A stretch of DNA of 64,000 bases. Origin: Silene conica. Taxonomy: Eukaryota > Streptophyta > Magnoliopsida > Caryophyllales > Caryophyllaceae. Made by a program: the position numbers and the translations under genes. Below are positions 13,401-23,016 of the stretch, in pieces. How positions within the stretch are numbered: position 1 is the first letter of the stretch; each line of letters starts with the position of its first letter. The stretch covers positions 79,924,369 to 79,988,368 of the forward strand of contig CM055312.2 in assembly GCA_029255685.2 (NCBI GenBank), read 5' to 3'. The notes below the pieces were generated by a model. It was given only the letters and a program-made list of their open reading frames with translations, was not told the DNA's origin and ran no database searches.

Positions 13401-16400
13401 ACCACTCACATGAATACACCAGACCAAGCACTAGGAAAACAACAGTAAAACTAAACAATAATGATGAATGCCTGAGTGATAAGCATCCCTTAACTCACAT
13501 AAAAGTATAAATAGCGTAGCACATAACAATGCAAAGAAATCTTGTCACTTCATGTCCAGGAGTTCACTCTTAACTTCCACGATTTTTCCCTAAAACTTAC
13601 GAGGGTATATTTTAGTATTTTAAAATCACTTACGAGGGTATATTTTAGTATTTTAAAATCTCTATCAGCCCTTCATTGCAAAGATTATTTTAACGGGAAG
13701 TATTACACAACCACACTTGAAGCACACACTTTATGCCACTCAGATAGCTCAAAATTTGTATAGTAAGTTATCACACTTAGGCAAATTTTTAACACAAACT
13801 TTACGGAAACCCTTCCTATGAAATAATCTGTCTTTAAAATAGTTTTTAGCTTTCTCTAATGAATTTCATTTTCTCTATACATACTTTTGAAGCCGAACCT
13901 TTTGCATTTTTTTTTCAAAGTTCACACATCTTCTGAATATTTCCCACAAACCTTATACCAGAAATCAATTTTAGCAAAACAAAGTCATTTCCACATGAAT
14001 ATAATTATGAAAGATCTTTTTTTTTTTATGACAAGAAGGTTTGATCCTCCCCGGGTGCGCAACAATACCATGCTAAGGACCACGTACCATGTAAGCTCAA
14101 TCCACGGGGTTACCCCTCACTGGAAGACATGTGGTCAAGTCTCATCATTTAGGGAGACTCGAACCCAGGACCTTGCAATCTATTGAATGCTTTGAGGGAA
14201 CCCGGATCACCACTAGACCAAGAGCACTTGGTTAATTATGAAAGATCTTTATTTTGCCCAAAACTAACTTTTAGTTCCGGTGCAAGGGGAAAGCTATTTA
14301 TGATAGTAGTTGCTAAAAAATGTCATATTTAAGCCAAAAGTAATTTTTAGTAGGGGTTGTGAATGAAATGTGTATAAATAAAGCATAATAAAAACGGGTT
14401 GTGCTTTTTCACATACGCATTTTACTCTTACACATACACTTTTGAGTTTTGACAATTATACCCTTGTCACTTTTTCCTCTCTCCCTCGATTAATTTTGTT
14501 CATCTCCCTGCCCTTTGTATCCCTCCGTCAATCCAATCTGTCCAACCTCACTTCGGTAGACCCATGTTCCGGCCGACCTCGACTTCCCCTTTCTCCGACT
14601 ACCCTTTTCCGGCATCCCCGTCAAACGAAAGAGCAAAAGGTAATTATTGTCTCTGCTGAGTCAATAAAAGATGATCAAGTCTATAAAAATGAATCAGATA
14701 AAGTCTGCGTGGGTCAATCTAAGATTTCGGGGAGAACAATCAATACGTAATTAATGGCTGCATGATTTTGCTCAACATTTGCGTTGACACACATGTTGCC
14801 AATTGCAACAAATTCTAACATGCGGTTTTTAAAAATCCATGGGAGTAAACATCCAAATTGGAATATCATGTATTACTGCATCATCGATCAATCCTCAATG
14901 TATCATGTGGCGACTGATATTCTGTCAAAGAAATTGGCAATCGCTACAGCTCGAGATTCCGTTGTTTAACGTTACTGATATGAAACTTCATAATCTTTTC
15001 TTACCACCTCCCCCCAATAATAAACCCTAATTAATAATAATAGATAACTAATCATGCATATTAATTTCTAATGATAACCAATACTTTCAACACAAACAAA
15101 TTAATAATTTTCAAATAACTAATTACTTCATTAATTGGAGAATTACAATCCATTATCAAAGTTTTTACAACAATTAGATTTGATTGATTTTAAGGAAAAG
15201 GGGTTATATAAGACTCTATTTGTGTAGGTTTATCAAAAAGGATATGATATGGAAAGATAATGAAAAAGTGTATGTGAAAGAGTACGTATGCGAAAAAGTA
15301 ATTCCGTGAAAAAAACATACAGAAGCAGAAGTTTGAAAATGTGATATAGAGAAGGTAAGAGTTACCCCTCTTACTTTTTGGAAATGCCGCATTTTCAAAA
15401 GTCGCTTCATGTAGTTTGAAAAATGGGGCAATGCTCAATGCTATAATGGGCGCTAAAAAGATAAATAGAACGTAAAAAAAAAAAAAAGACAGACGGATTT
15501 ACGTGGTTCACAATTGATGTGATAGCTACGTCTGGGAGAGATATTTTATTGATACTGAGGAGTTAGCGATTTCAGAGTTCAAATTGTTATGATATGCATA
15601 ATTGCTAGGGTGCGACTTAGAGAGTTTATATAATACTCTAGGACCAATACAGAGACATCTAGAAGGCAATCAAGTGGTGTTAGTCCAGTGGTAACTGACT
15701 TAAACCTTAAAACTTGCAGAAATGCAGGAGTTGAGAGGTCTCAGGTTCGATTACCAGCTAGGGCGATGACCACTTGGCCACTGCAGCCCCCGAAAGGGGT
15801 GGCTTACATGGTCCATGTGGTGGTGCGGGAATGCATGGGCCCGGGGGATTAAACCCCTCGTCACCAACTAAAAAATCTAGAAGGCCCAAAACAGAAAACC
15901 CTAGCCCGAACAAATTAGATACCGTTTAGGTTTCTGTGGCGTTCCCCCTAGGCCCCCACCCACCGGGTGACCAGGGCGTGAAACCCGAATTGAATTGCTT
16001 GCTGCAGCGGGACTCTGTGATAGTCGTTCGAAGCGGAAACTATCAGATTCAAGGCATTATTCAACACTCGATAATAAAGAGGGGGTAACTTTATCATAAA
16101 GTTTAAAAGCTTTTTGTTGAATACAATGCAATATAAAACTGTGCACTTTTTCTCAAAATTTTCATTCAACTGCGAGAAATCATTGCCAAGCCATCAGGCT
16201 CAGCCGCTCAGCCTAAATATACCCACTGTCCCACTAATTTTTTCTAAACATTTTGATTTTTGACCACTATGATATTAGTTTTTGTTATAAAAACAAATAT
16301 ATCTTTTCCCGTTTTTGTGAACTTTGCCCCTTATCTGTAATTTTCATGTTCAATTATATAATGGTTTGTTTTAGGCTACAGGCCAAATACAGTCCAAAGC

Positions 16401-19400
16401 TAAAGCCAGACCCACTTCTGTTAGTGTTGGAGCCAGTGTCCTTCACAGTTAGTGTGATAACATGTATAAATCTCTTAAACGTTCACAGGTATACTTTGTA
16501 TTATAATCAGTTGATTAACGTTTATCGATAAAGGAGGTAATCTGAGAGATATGATTAGATGAAAATTTAATCATATTGATACCTTATACGACTAAACGGT
16601 TAGTCAATATAATGATGATGTGATTATTTAATACTGATTAAATGATACTAGCTGAGACGAATTAAAATGTTAATTCGTAATTGAATGTAAAATGTTATAT
16701 TTAATTAGTGTGTGTAATGAAATTATTTAATAAAGATTGAATAATTTAGTTAAATATAAACAGTTATATTTAATTAGTAAATTATAAATATATGATATTT
16801 ATATGATAAACATTATACACAAGAGAGGATAAAAACCGATCTTATACTGATAAAATTGGTTGAGCCGAGTGGAGTAGTGTTCGGTCAGTATAGGTATGGT
16901 ACTCGGTCAGTTCTGAGTTTGTAGCAGTTTAGGTATACTCAAATACGGATTTGAGAAATCCTATCTAAACTTTGCAAGGTGGTTAAGGTTATGTATAAGA
17001 GTTATACTTATTAACAAACACCTCCTACTCTAGCCTCACTACACACATGCATTCAAGAGTTCCAAAAAAAAAACAGATGTGATACTCCCTCCTCTCTCTA
17101 TTTCATCATTCACAAAAATTAACGGTAGTTTTTTTGCAGTTTCTAGCTCTATAAAGGGTATTTCTCGGAGCAACTTGGGTGCAACAATTAGGAGAACATC
17201 TATTTTGATATCTGTTCTTAGGCCTTTTGCAAGGACCAAAGGTTAATTCTTGCTCTCAATCCTTGTATCTCGTATTTCGTTTATGACTGTAAATCATAAT
17301 TATAATTTCGTTATAATCCTGCATATAAAGTATTGGGATATATACAGATATTTTCCCACAGTTACTATGACCCTTTATGATCCAAAGTAAAAGCCAAACC
17401 AAGAATCATTACTAAGATTACTATACACAAGTATAGCTCGTATGAACAAATTCATGAAGCGGGTTAAGTTGAAGCAGCCAAATTCTCTACAAAGTATATA
17501 AAAAGCACAGAGAGAGAGTAATAGAAATTAGAAAATCTAATATGAACTATTGAAGGAACCCAGATCTTGAAAACTTTAATCTTATCATCCAATTGGATTA
17601 ATACTTGTAATGAGCACAAAATTAAGGATACAACTAGTTGAATCGAAGACTTAAGAATTCTGATTATGTAAGCTGAAGTCTAGCAAGACTGAGACAAAAT
17701 TACCTCTTGACTGCGGTTCACCACACCTACATAACCAAGTCGAAGGTGTATAACTTTCCCAAGCAAAAAATTGCGAGCATCAGTTCCCCTGTCCATAATA
17801 TCCAGCTGAGACACAATAAAAAAAATCCAGGCCTCAGCATATAACCAAATGTAATTCACACATAAAGAAAACAATTGGCTAACATCCCACACACCTTTGT
17901 GAGTACACCAATGGTCCGATATCCTGCATAGAAATACAACGATAAATAAGATAAAAAAAAAGCCTGATACAACTCAGGCGGGTTCATTAAGCACTGAGCA
18001 GCAATTTTCTAGCACAACTTACCATCAGGATCAGCATTTCCTGCCATCTGTAGAGCATCTGAATTTGCTAAATCAGAGTTTGCAGGGGTAACAGCTAATA
18101 TTAAGCAGCTTGGAATTTTAATGTAGGACATTATCATGGTTCTTATTCTTGCTTCAATGTCAGAAGGCTGATCACCAACTGGAACTTTAGTTAGCCCTGG
18201 AAGATCTACTAGAGTAATATCAAGAACACTAGGCGAGAAAATTTTCAGACGGATCTGTTTATCTATAACACCTTTGTTTTCTCCAGCTTCTCTGTCAGTC
18301 TCAGCCTAAAATAAAAACAGTACATCAGAGACCCAATTATTCCATAAAGGTCATCAATATATCATGCAAGTTCAGATTGATTCAACATAAATGATAGACA
18401 TAATTACCAAAAAGGCAGAGGGATCGTGAGTAATTTAGAGTTTAATCCCTCAATATGAGTTGGACAACAAGCACATCCCTTGCCCCATATATATATATAT
18501 ATAGAAAAATGGTTGTAAACATTGAAAAAATCAGGACTAAAAATCTGATAACTAACTTAAATGGTGCGTAACAAGCAGTGAGACGACAATATGTAAGAAC
18601 AGTGAAGGCTTCAACAGTAGGTAGCAAACACGCTCAAAATAAAGTAATAGCCAACCTTACTGACCCTGCTTCTTTGAATGTCCCATGATATAGAAAATTA
18701 CTTCAACCCCCTACCCATAAACAAATACATAAACAACAACAATATCCAATGCCTCAAAAATTCACGCCTAGGATGGGGAGTTGAATGTAGACAGGCTTAG
18801 CCCTACCCCCGAAAGATTGCTTGTGAAATAAGGATGACAAGTGATGAATATTATCTATATTGCGTCCAAAATTGCATCAATTGACTATGGGTTTCATTAT
18901 ACAGAAGAAATTCATTTTAACGGAAAAATAAACTTTAGTGAGATATTTCCCTTCACTACCATCATACGCTGATACGCCCTCCTATTCTGGATAACCTTCC
19001 CCTTTCATTTTGGCACAAAAATTAAAGAAACACACTACCCACCATATAATTAAATTTGGACCAAACAAACACACTACCCCATCATACAATAAAATTTGGA
19101 CAACACAAACACTTTCCAAAGCCGAATCAGAAGTCAAACCCGGGCCACGATCAAGTGAAGAATAGGCACTGAAAGTCAAGGGAAAAGTCAAGCTAGGAAG
19201 GAGAAGAAACAAGTGGAACCTGCGCCTCCCGTTCAGCTTGCGCGCGCATTTGGCTTTAACTTTAGGCCTAAATTCCTGCATGTGGTTTTTATTGACGACT
19301 TAACCTCGAATTCCTGCAGCTCTATAAATAGTCAAGGTTTGAGATTTTAGATCTCACCTTTTCATTCAATAATTTTCATCTCTTATGCTAGTTAGAGAAC

Positions 19401-21270
19401 TTGTATTAGGAGAGAAAAAGTGTAATATTTTGCTTTGATTTATGGTAATCTTTCCACTGATCTTAGATTTATCAATGATTATGGAAGGCTAGACCCCTTT
19501 CTTGGTGTAATTTGGATAAGCTCGACTTTCCTTTAGCGTTGTAAGGATCTCTTAATCTTTTTTCAATAATTATTGTACTTTCCTATTTCATGTTTATGTT
19601 GGTGATTGTGTGTTAGGAGTAATTAACCTTGGATACTTTTCATACAACTATTGCAAATTCTAGTCTTGTTCTTGACATCTCGAGATTTAGTGAAGCAAAC
19701 TTGCATTGTTATGACTTGTCTTAAAGTTTGTATCCTTGTGGGTAAGGATTGCAAATTAGTCCTTAGTTGGTTGGATTAGACCTTCCAAAGGATTAGCTTC
19801 TTTTGTTTGGATTTAACTTAAAACTCTTGTATGCAACCCCTTATGGATTTCATTTTGGGTGACCATATAGGTAGCATTGACTATTCTAGCTTAGAAGCAA
19901 GTAATAACCATCTTATGAAAATAGTCTTGGGTAATTGTTGAAGAAGAAAAGAGAGAACCTTTGCTTAGGAAGCAGTAGTTTGGACAAGTAACACCAAGTT
20001 TTCCCCTTTATTGAATTCTTGCACACTTAATGTTTGTGTTTTTGTCTTTCACTTCAAGTTTACATCTTTTAGTTTGATTGTGTCACAATTCCCATGAATT
20101 ATCTTTATATGTCAAATCCTTGTTTTCCGCTTGTTTATACTCATTTGTGTGTTCACAAGTAGAGTAGTGAGTCTTAATTTGCTTTTAGTGCCTCATTTGG
20201 TAGTTGTTATGTAGTCAAAAAAATGAGTCTTTAGTCGAAAAGTCCTTCCCATGGGTTCGACCCTAACTTGCCACTAAACTACGTTTTGTTTAGAGTTGAT
20301 AAAGAGTCTAGTTAGGTAACTTAGGTTATATATTGTTAATTTGATAGAATAATTAGCTAATTTACAACACCTAGTTATTTTCCTATCAATTGCACACAAA
20401 CTATCTCAGGTCTTCCATTCCATGAAGACTCACAAAATCACTCTGGCGCAATCCAGAATGCACAGCCTAATCATATTTCACACAAATCTAATTGTTAAGC
20501 ATTTTCAAGTACCATTAAATTTTTTACTTGCTTGCCAATTTCATTAAAATAACACTGTAAGGCTTATAGGCAAGTTATAGCAATAAAAAGTCCAATTATT
20601 CCAACAAAATCTGAATTAAGCATGTCCCTCCCCTATTTCCATTCCAATTTCTACAAATTAATCACACGAGCTCAGTGCAAAGAATTCAAATTACTATCAT
20701 GGAAATCGACAATGTTGATCGCACTCAGCTCAGCATAATAGCGACGAAGTCAAATTCATGCGACTACAATCAAAACAGAACATGCTAAAAACAAAAATTT
20801 ACACCAAGTCATCTTCAAAAACTCAATTGCACTAAATAAGTATAAACATAAATTCCCCCCGACTCGGAAATACCTTGCGCATTCAACAAAACACTAAGCA
20901 TCGAGAATCCTACACAAAATTAGATAGTGAGAAAGATGACCTGAATTTCGCGACGAATATCATTGAAATCAAAGAAACGTTTTCCAGGAAGATGAAGAAA
21001 CTCGCCCCACTCATCAGAAGTACCATTTTTAGTCTGCAAAAGCTGAAGAACAAGGGGACGACGCGTGCAAATATCGGAACCACGAGGCAAGAAATCGCGT
21101 CCAACGAGAGCTTCAAGGACGCTGGATTTACCGCTGCTTTGGCTACCGACAACGGCGACTTGAGGCAAGTCGAAAGCTGGCACGGTACCTAGCTGCGCAG
21201 CTATGTCCTGGAGCTTGTTAACAATTGGAATGACGGAGTGTCCTAGCGGTGGCGGGGATGGTGCCGCCAT
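4441..21270 (-). CDS. DRP3: Dynamin-related protein 3 (DRP3-type fission GTPase), 20 exons
   Basis: Exons in coding order: 20941-21270, 18023-18305, 17895-17923, 17704-17805, 13029-13097, 12851-12910, 12637-12750, 12294-12342, 12097-12206, 11788-11880, 11567-11659, 11352-11489, 9633-9746, 7763-7858, 7564-7606, 7317-7465, 7083-7229, 5986-6038, 5332-5431, 4441-4698. All junctions are GT-AG, and the exons sum to 2430 nt (809 aa plus stop) in one frame, close to Arabidopsis DRP3A. Residues: P-loop GSQSSGKS 42-49, switch Thr in TRRP near 69, DLPG 144-147, TKLD 213-216. The middle/stalk region follows, including [17 protein letters not shown], then a GTPase effector domain at about 637-728. There is no PH or proline-rich domain, which fits DRP3, the GTPase that constricts mitochondria and peroxisomes. 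The last exon is Ser-rich and ends in an unusual hydrophobic stretch (GLFPWFLS). TEs enlarge introns 1, 4, 12 and 13. Telling 3A from 3B needs a phylogeny. Confidence 0.96.
5520..5744. mobile_element. Stowaway-like MITE in DRP3 intron 18
   Basis: The ends form a long imperfect inverted repeat: CCCTCCATACCATTTATATT at the left pairs with the right end, which reads AAATTTGGAATGGAGG. TA dinucleotides flank both ends (5518-5519 and 5745-5746). Length, CTCC-type termini and TA duplication suggest Stowaway (Tc1/mariner). A single related half lies in intron 19 near 4975-5100 (GGTATGGAGGTAATAATACA). Confidence 0.5.
6094..6185. repeat. SINE-like dispersed repeat, copy 1 (DRP3 intron 17)
   Basis: The segment begins TAGTGCCTCAAGGACTCC and ends near TTTCCGGAAGACCCAT. 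Related pieces occur at 10957-11040 and 18747-18832. The shared core (GCCTCAAxGACTCCCGCC, then a GGTTGTTTCCGG/GACCCAT end) looks like the body of a plant SINE family. No tRNA promoter boxes or target duplications are clear here, so the class is tentative. Confidence 0.4.
7939..9615 (+). mobile_element. Solo LTR (gypsy-type) filling DRP3 intron 13
   Basis: The element begins TGATCTCTC and ends CCTATCA. It is flanked by a perfect 5-bp duplication CTTTA at 7934-7938 and 9616-9620. Length is 1677 bp. There is no second LTR, primer-binding site or polyprotein, so it is a solo LTR left by recombination. A motif near the 3' end (TTCGACCCC) is shared with the LTR-like sequences ending at 20388 and 63596. 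Without the insertion the intron would be only 92 nt. Confidence 0.85.
10116..10546. mobile_element. PIF/Harbinger (Tourist-like) MITE in DRP3 intron 12
   Basis: The terminal inverted repeats are GAGCATCCACATTGAAGAGG (left) and CCTCTTCAATGTACATGCTC (right). They are flanked by TTA at 10113-10115 and 10547-10549, the usual PIF/Harbinger 3-bp target duplication. The 431-bp body holds subterminal inverted copies of the CATCCTCTT motif and an internal direct duplication. It has no transposase. Confidence 0.75.
10231..10354. repeat. Internal direct duplication in the Harbinger MITE
   Basis: Two nearly identical units, offset by about 63 bp, each run from GACATCCTCTATAAATGG to AAATAAGAGATAA. Each unit contains a small palindrome, CATCCTCTATAAATGGAGGATG. 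The duplication arose inside the MITE. Confidence 0.85.
10957..11040. repeat. SINE-like dispersed repeat, copy 2 (DRP3 intron 12)
   Basis: It begins TAGTGCCTCAAAGACTCC and continues through CACATTTGTGCGGCAAGG to GTGACCCATAATC. It shares its start with copy 1 at 6094 and the GACCCAT end motif. It is probably an old SINE copy. Confidence 0.4.
13595..13660. repeat. Perfect 33-bp tandem duplication (DRP3 intron 4)
   Basis: Two identical adjacent 33-bp units, each starting ACTTACGAGGGTATATTTTA and ending TTTTAAAATC, lie at 13595-13627 and 13628-13660. The perfect identity suggests a recent slip or unequal exchange. Confidence 0.9.
14020..14232 (-). mobile_element. tRNA-derived SINE with 18-bp target duplication
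   Basis: The minus strand shows an A-box-like sequence (TGGTCTAGTGGTGATCC) followed by a B box (GGTTCGAGTCT), then an unrelated body and a poly(A) tail (the poly-T run at 14020-14027). An 18-bp perfect duplication, TAATTATGAAAGATCTTT, flanks it at 14002-14019 and 14233-14250. Internal Pol III boxes, an A tail and a long duplication together identify a SINE mobilised by LINE machinery. It lies in DRP3 intron 4, in the same orientation as the gene. Confidence 0.88.
15470..16200. other. Unclassified TE remnant carrying a SINE
   Basis: The sequence around the SINE at 15668 includes ACGTGGTTCACAATTGATGT and a GC-richer stretch at 15930-16040. This texture is seen in decayed plant LTRs. No terminal repeats, target duplication or coding sequence could be set, so both class and borders are uncertain. 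Confidence 0.3.
15668..15874 (+). mobile_element. tRNA-derived SINE with 11-bp target duplication
   Basis: The plus strand has an A-box-like TTAGTCCAGTGGTAAC and a B box GGTTCGATTAC about 60 nt downstream, a GC-rich body, and a short A-rich end. The 11-bp sequence ATCTAGAAGGC repeats at 15657-15667 and 15875-15885. It differs in sequence from the SINE at 14020, so a second family is present in the same intron, in the opposite orientation. Confidence 0.82.
16425..17360 (+). mobile_element. Probable solo LTR in DRP3 intron 4
   Basis: It begins TGTTGGAGCCAGTGTCC and ends TATTTTCCCACA. The flanks are GTTAG (16420-16424) and GTTAC (17361-17365), a 4/5 match to a target duplication. Length is 936 bp. 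The TGTTGG start and CCCACA end fit copia LTRs. No internal region or partner LTR is present. Confidence 0.6.
18487..18502. repeat. (AT)n microsatellite in DRP3 intron 1
   Basis: A pure AT run of about eight units. Confidence 0.8.
18747..18832. repeat. SINE-like dispersed repeat, copy 3 (DRP3 intron 1)
   Basis: It runs from CAATGCCTCAAAAATTCACG through GGATGGGGAG and CCCTACCCCCGAAAG to TTGTGAAATAAGG. It aligns with the starts of the copies at 6094 and 10957 and keeps a middle part they have lost. Confidence 0.4.
19000..20388 (+). mobile_element. Gypsy-type LTR remnant in DRP3 intron 1, left border uncertain
   Basis: The right end, TTTTCCTATCA at 20388, equals the end of the solo LTR in intron 13. 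About 150 nt before it comes CATGGGTTCGACCC, the motif shared with the LTR ending at 63596. A TATA-like CTCTATAAATAG near 19320 fits an LTR promoter. I could not find a matching 5-bp duplication or a TG start on the left, so it may be truncated; 19000 is approximate. Confidence 0.5.
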
Positions 21271-21392
21271 TGATGAGCTGGAAACCCTAGGATAGAGAAG
21301 AAAGAGGGAGGTTTTGGAGGTTGAAGTTAATAGTTTGAGAGTTTGAGGAGGTTCCAATAGAAAGTCTCCAGGGAGAAGGGGTACAAGTACGG

Positions 21393-21423
21393 TAGAGGTG
21401 TAGAGGTGTAGAGGTGTAGAGGT
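21393..21423. repeat. Minisatellite TAGAGGTG(G/T) upstream of DRP3
   Basis: About four tandem units of TAGAGGTG with a spacer base lie some 120-150 nt upstream of the DRP3 ATG (21270), inside the probable 5' UTR or core promoter. On the coding strand this is a CACCTCTA pyrimidine-rich repeat. I see no clear TATA box in this upstream region. Confidence 0.75.
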
Positions 21424-21821
21424 GAGATGATTGTGTTTTTTTAATCGCTGTAAAATGTTACGGAGTATTTTCTGGAAAGTGGATGGGTCATGGGGAGGTA
21501 ATAGACTAGCAGTGCTCTTGGCCTTTTGAGGATTTTGGTGGGATTGTTCGGGAGGTCATTTGGAGAGGGAAAATATGGTGTCTTTGGAAAGAAGACAAAT
21601 TTTCATTGAAGACGCACTAATCCGTTACACGGAAGATACGGGTTAAATAGTGTAAAATCTGGTGAAAACGGAGCAAGTTGGCGGGTTGAGCTAAATAAAA
21701 TATTAATTTGTTTAATTAGTAAGCATGTCATGTAGGTATCTTATACTAGTCACCTAAGCCGTCAATTCCATCTTAAAAAGCCAAGATATTCTATTGTCAA
21801 CACCATTCTTTCTAGAAAATA

Positions 21822-21912
21822 AGAGTAGCTCAACTGGTAAGAGTTCTCTTATGTCAACCTTGAAGTTGGGTTCGATTCTCATCCGCGACATAGTGCGCTC
21901 ATTTGAAAAAAA
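21822..21912 (+). mobile_element. Short tRNA-like SINE copy
   Basis: AGTAGCTCAACTGGTAAGAG (A box) is followed by GGGTTCGATTCTC (B box), and about 30 nt later by a run of ten A residues. The flanks CACCATTCTTTC (left) and CACTATTCATTC (right) are a 10/12 match that could be a worn target duplication. It cannot fold as a true tRNA gene and the A tail points to a SINE. Confidence 0.55.
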
Positions 21913-22237
21913 AAACACTATTCATTCCACCACTATCAACAATGGAAAAAATGGCACCAACATGTTTATACTCCGCTCATTCTTTTCTTTTTTTTCATAC
22001 TGAGTTCATCTTTCACTTATTTTATATTCTTCATCTTCATTAAATTAAAACCCCATTGATGTTATCTTCTCCATGCTCGACAATTATTAGGAAGATATTA
22101 TCTAGTTGTTATTCTTAAGTGATTGTAATCTTTTGTTTAGCATTATTATCTTCTTGCTTACAGGATACTGTTGCACTCTTATAACCTATTTAAGCCTTTT
22201 GGCACACATAATAATACTCAAGTTTTCCCCTCATATC

Positions 22238-23016
22238 TCCTTATTCGTCGACGAGTCAATAAAGAAACCCACAGACGTGTTTGAACTCGACAATTGGGTG
22301 GTTGTTAATTGCACACTTATTCAAAGGATCCGAACTGCGATTGATCCAAGTTTACTCAATAATATTTCTTATCCCGATGATGCGGCTGTCTTATGGGCAG
22401 AAATTAAAGCGCGGTATGCCGTGATTGACGGTACAATGGTTCATGGCCTAAAAACCTAACTAAACAATTGCAAACAAACCAAGGGCATGGACGCGACTTA
22501 CCTATTTCGGAAAGTTCAAGTCTCTGGGATTCACTAGTTAAACATGAACCACCGTTTACTTGTCGATGTGGGGAATGCGAGTGCGTAATCGACGAAAAGG
22601 CTCTCCAGCGCCAAGACAATAAAAGGTTACATCAATTTTGCATGGGACTTGATCCCCCCCTAGGGAAATATCCGATCTTCTCAATTTCAATTGGATCCTT
22701 TGTCTGCCCTTACACGTGCTTACAACCTCATTCTCAAGAGGAACGCTTGCGCATTGAAACCCAACCTAATACCTCTGATGTTGCCATTTTTGCTACCCCA
22801 TCTGCCAACACTTATTGGTGTGCCCTACGTGACAAAGAACGCACTGAAAAACGTGATATGTTTTGCTCTTCTTGTGAATCCCGTGGACATGATGCTGTTA
22901 GGTGTTAGGTGTTTATTTAAGGCTGTGCGCTTTTCGGACTGGTGGGGTGATAGGCCGCGTACACTTACTGAATATCGTCTCTATCGGGCACGTGGACATG
23001 ATGTTGTTATCATCAG
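22238..23016 (+). pseudogene. Dead Ty1/copia gag fragment
   Basis: Translation gives gag pieces in shifting frames: DESIKKPTDVFELDNW, a stop at about 22457, RLHQFCMGLDPPLGKY, then CSSCESRGHDAVRC (a CCHC knuckle) near 22860-22905, then FSDWWGDRPRTL. This order (capsid-type gag, zinc knuckle, WWGDRP linker) is that of copia gag. At least one stop and two frameshifts make it non-functional. There are no LTRs nearby. It is related to, but not a copy of, the gag in the element at 25616. Confidence 0.8.

Noticed and set aside
20910-21192. Overlapping open frames on both strands
   Set aside because: They are shadows of DRP3 exon 1.
21822-21890. Possible tRNA gene
   Set aside because: A and B boxes are present but no acceptor stem pairs and an A tail follows; a SINE explains it better.
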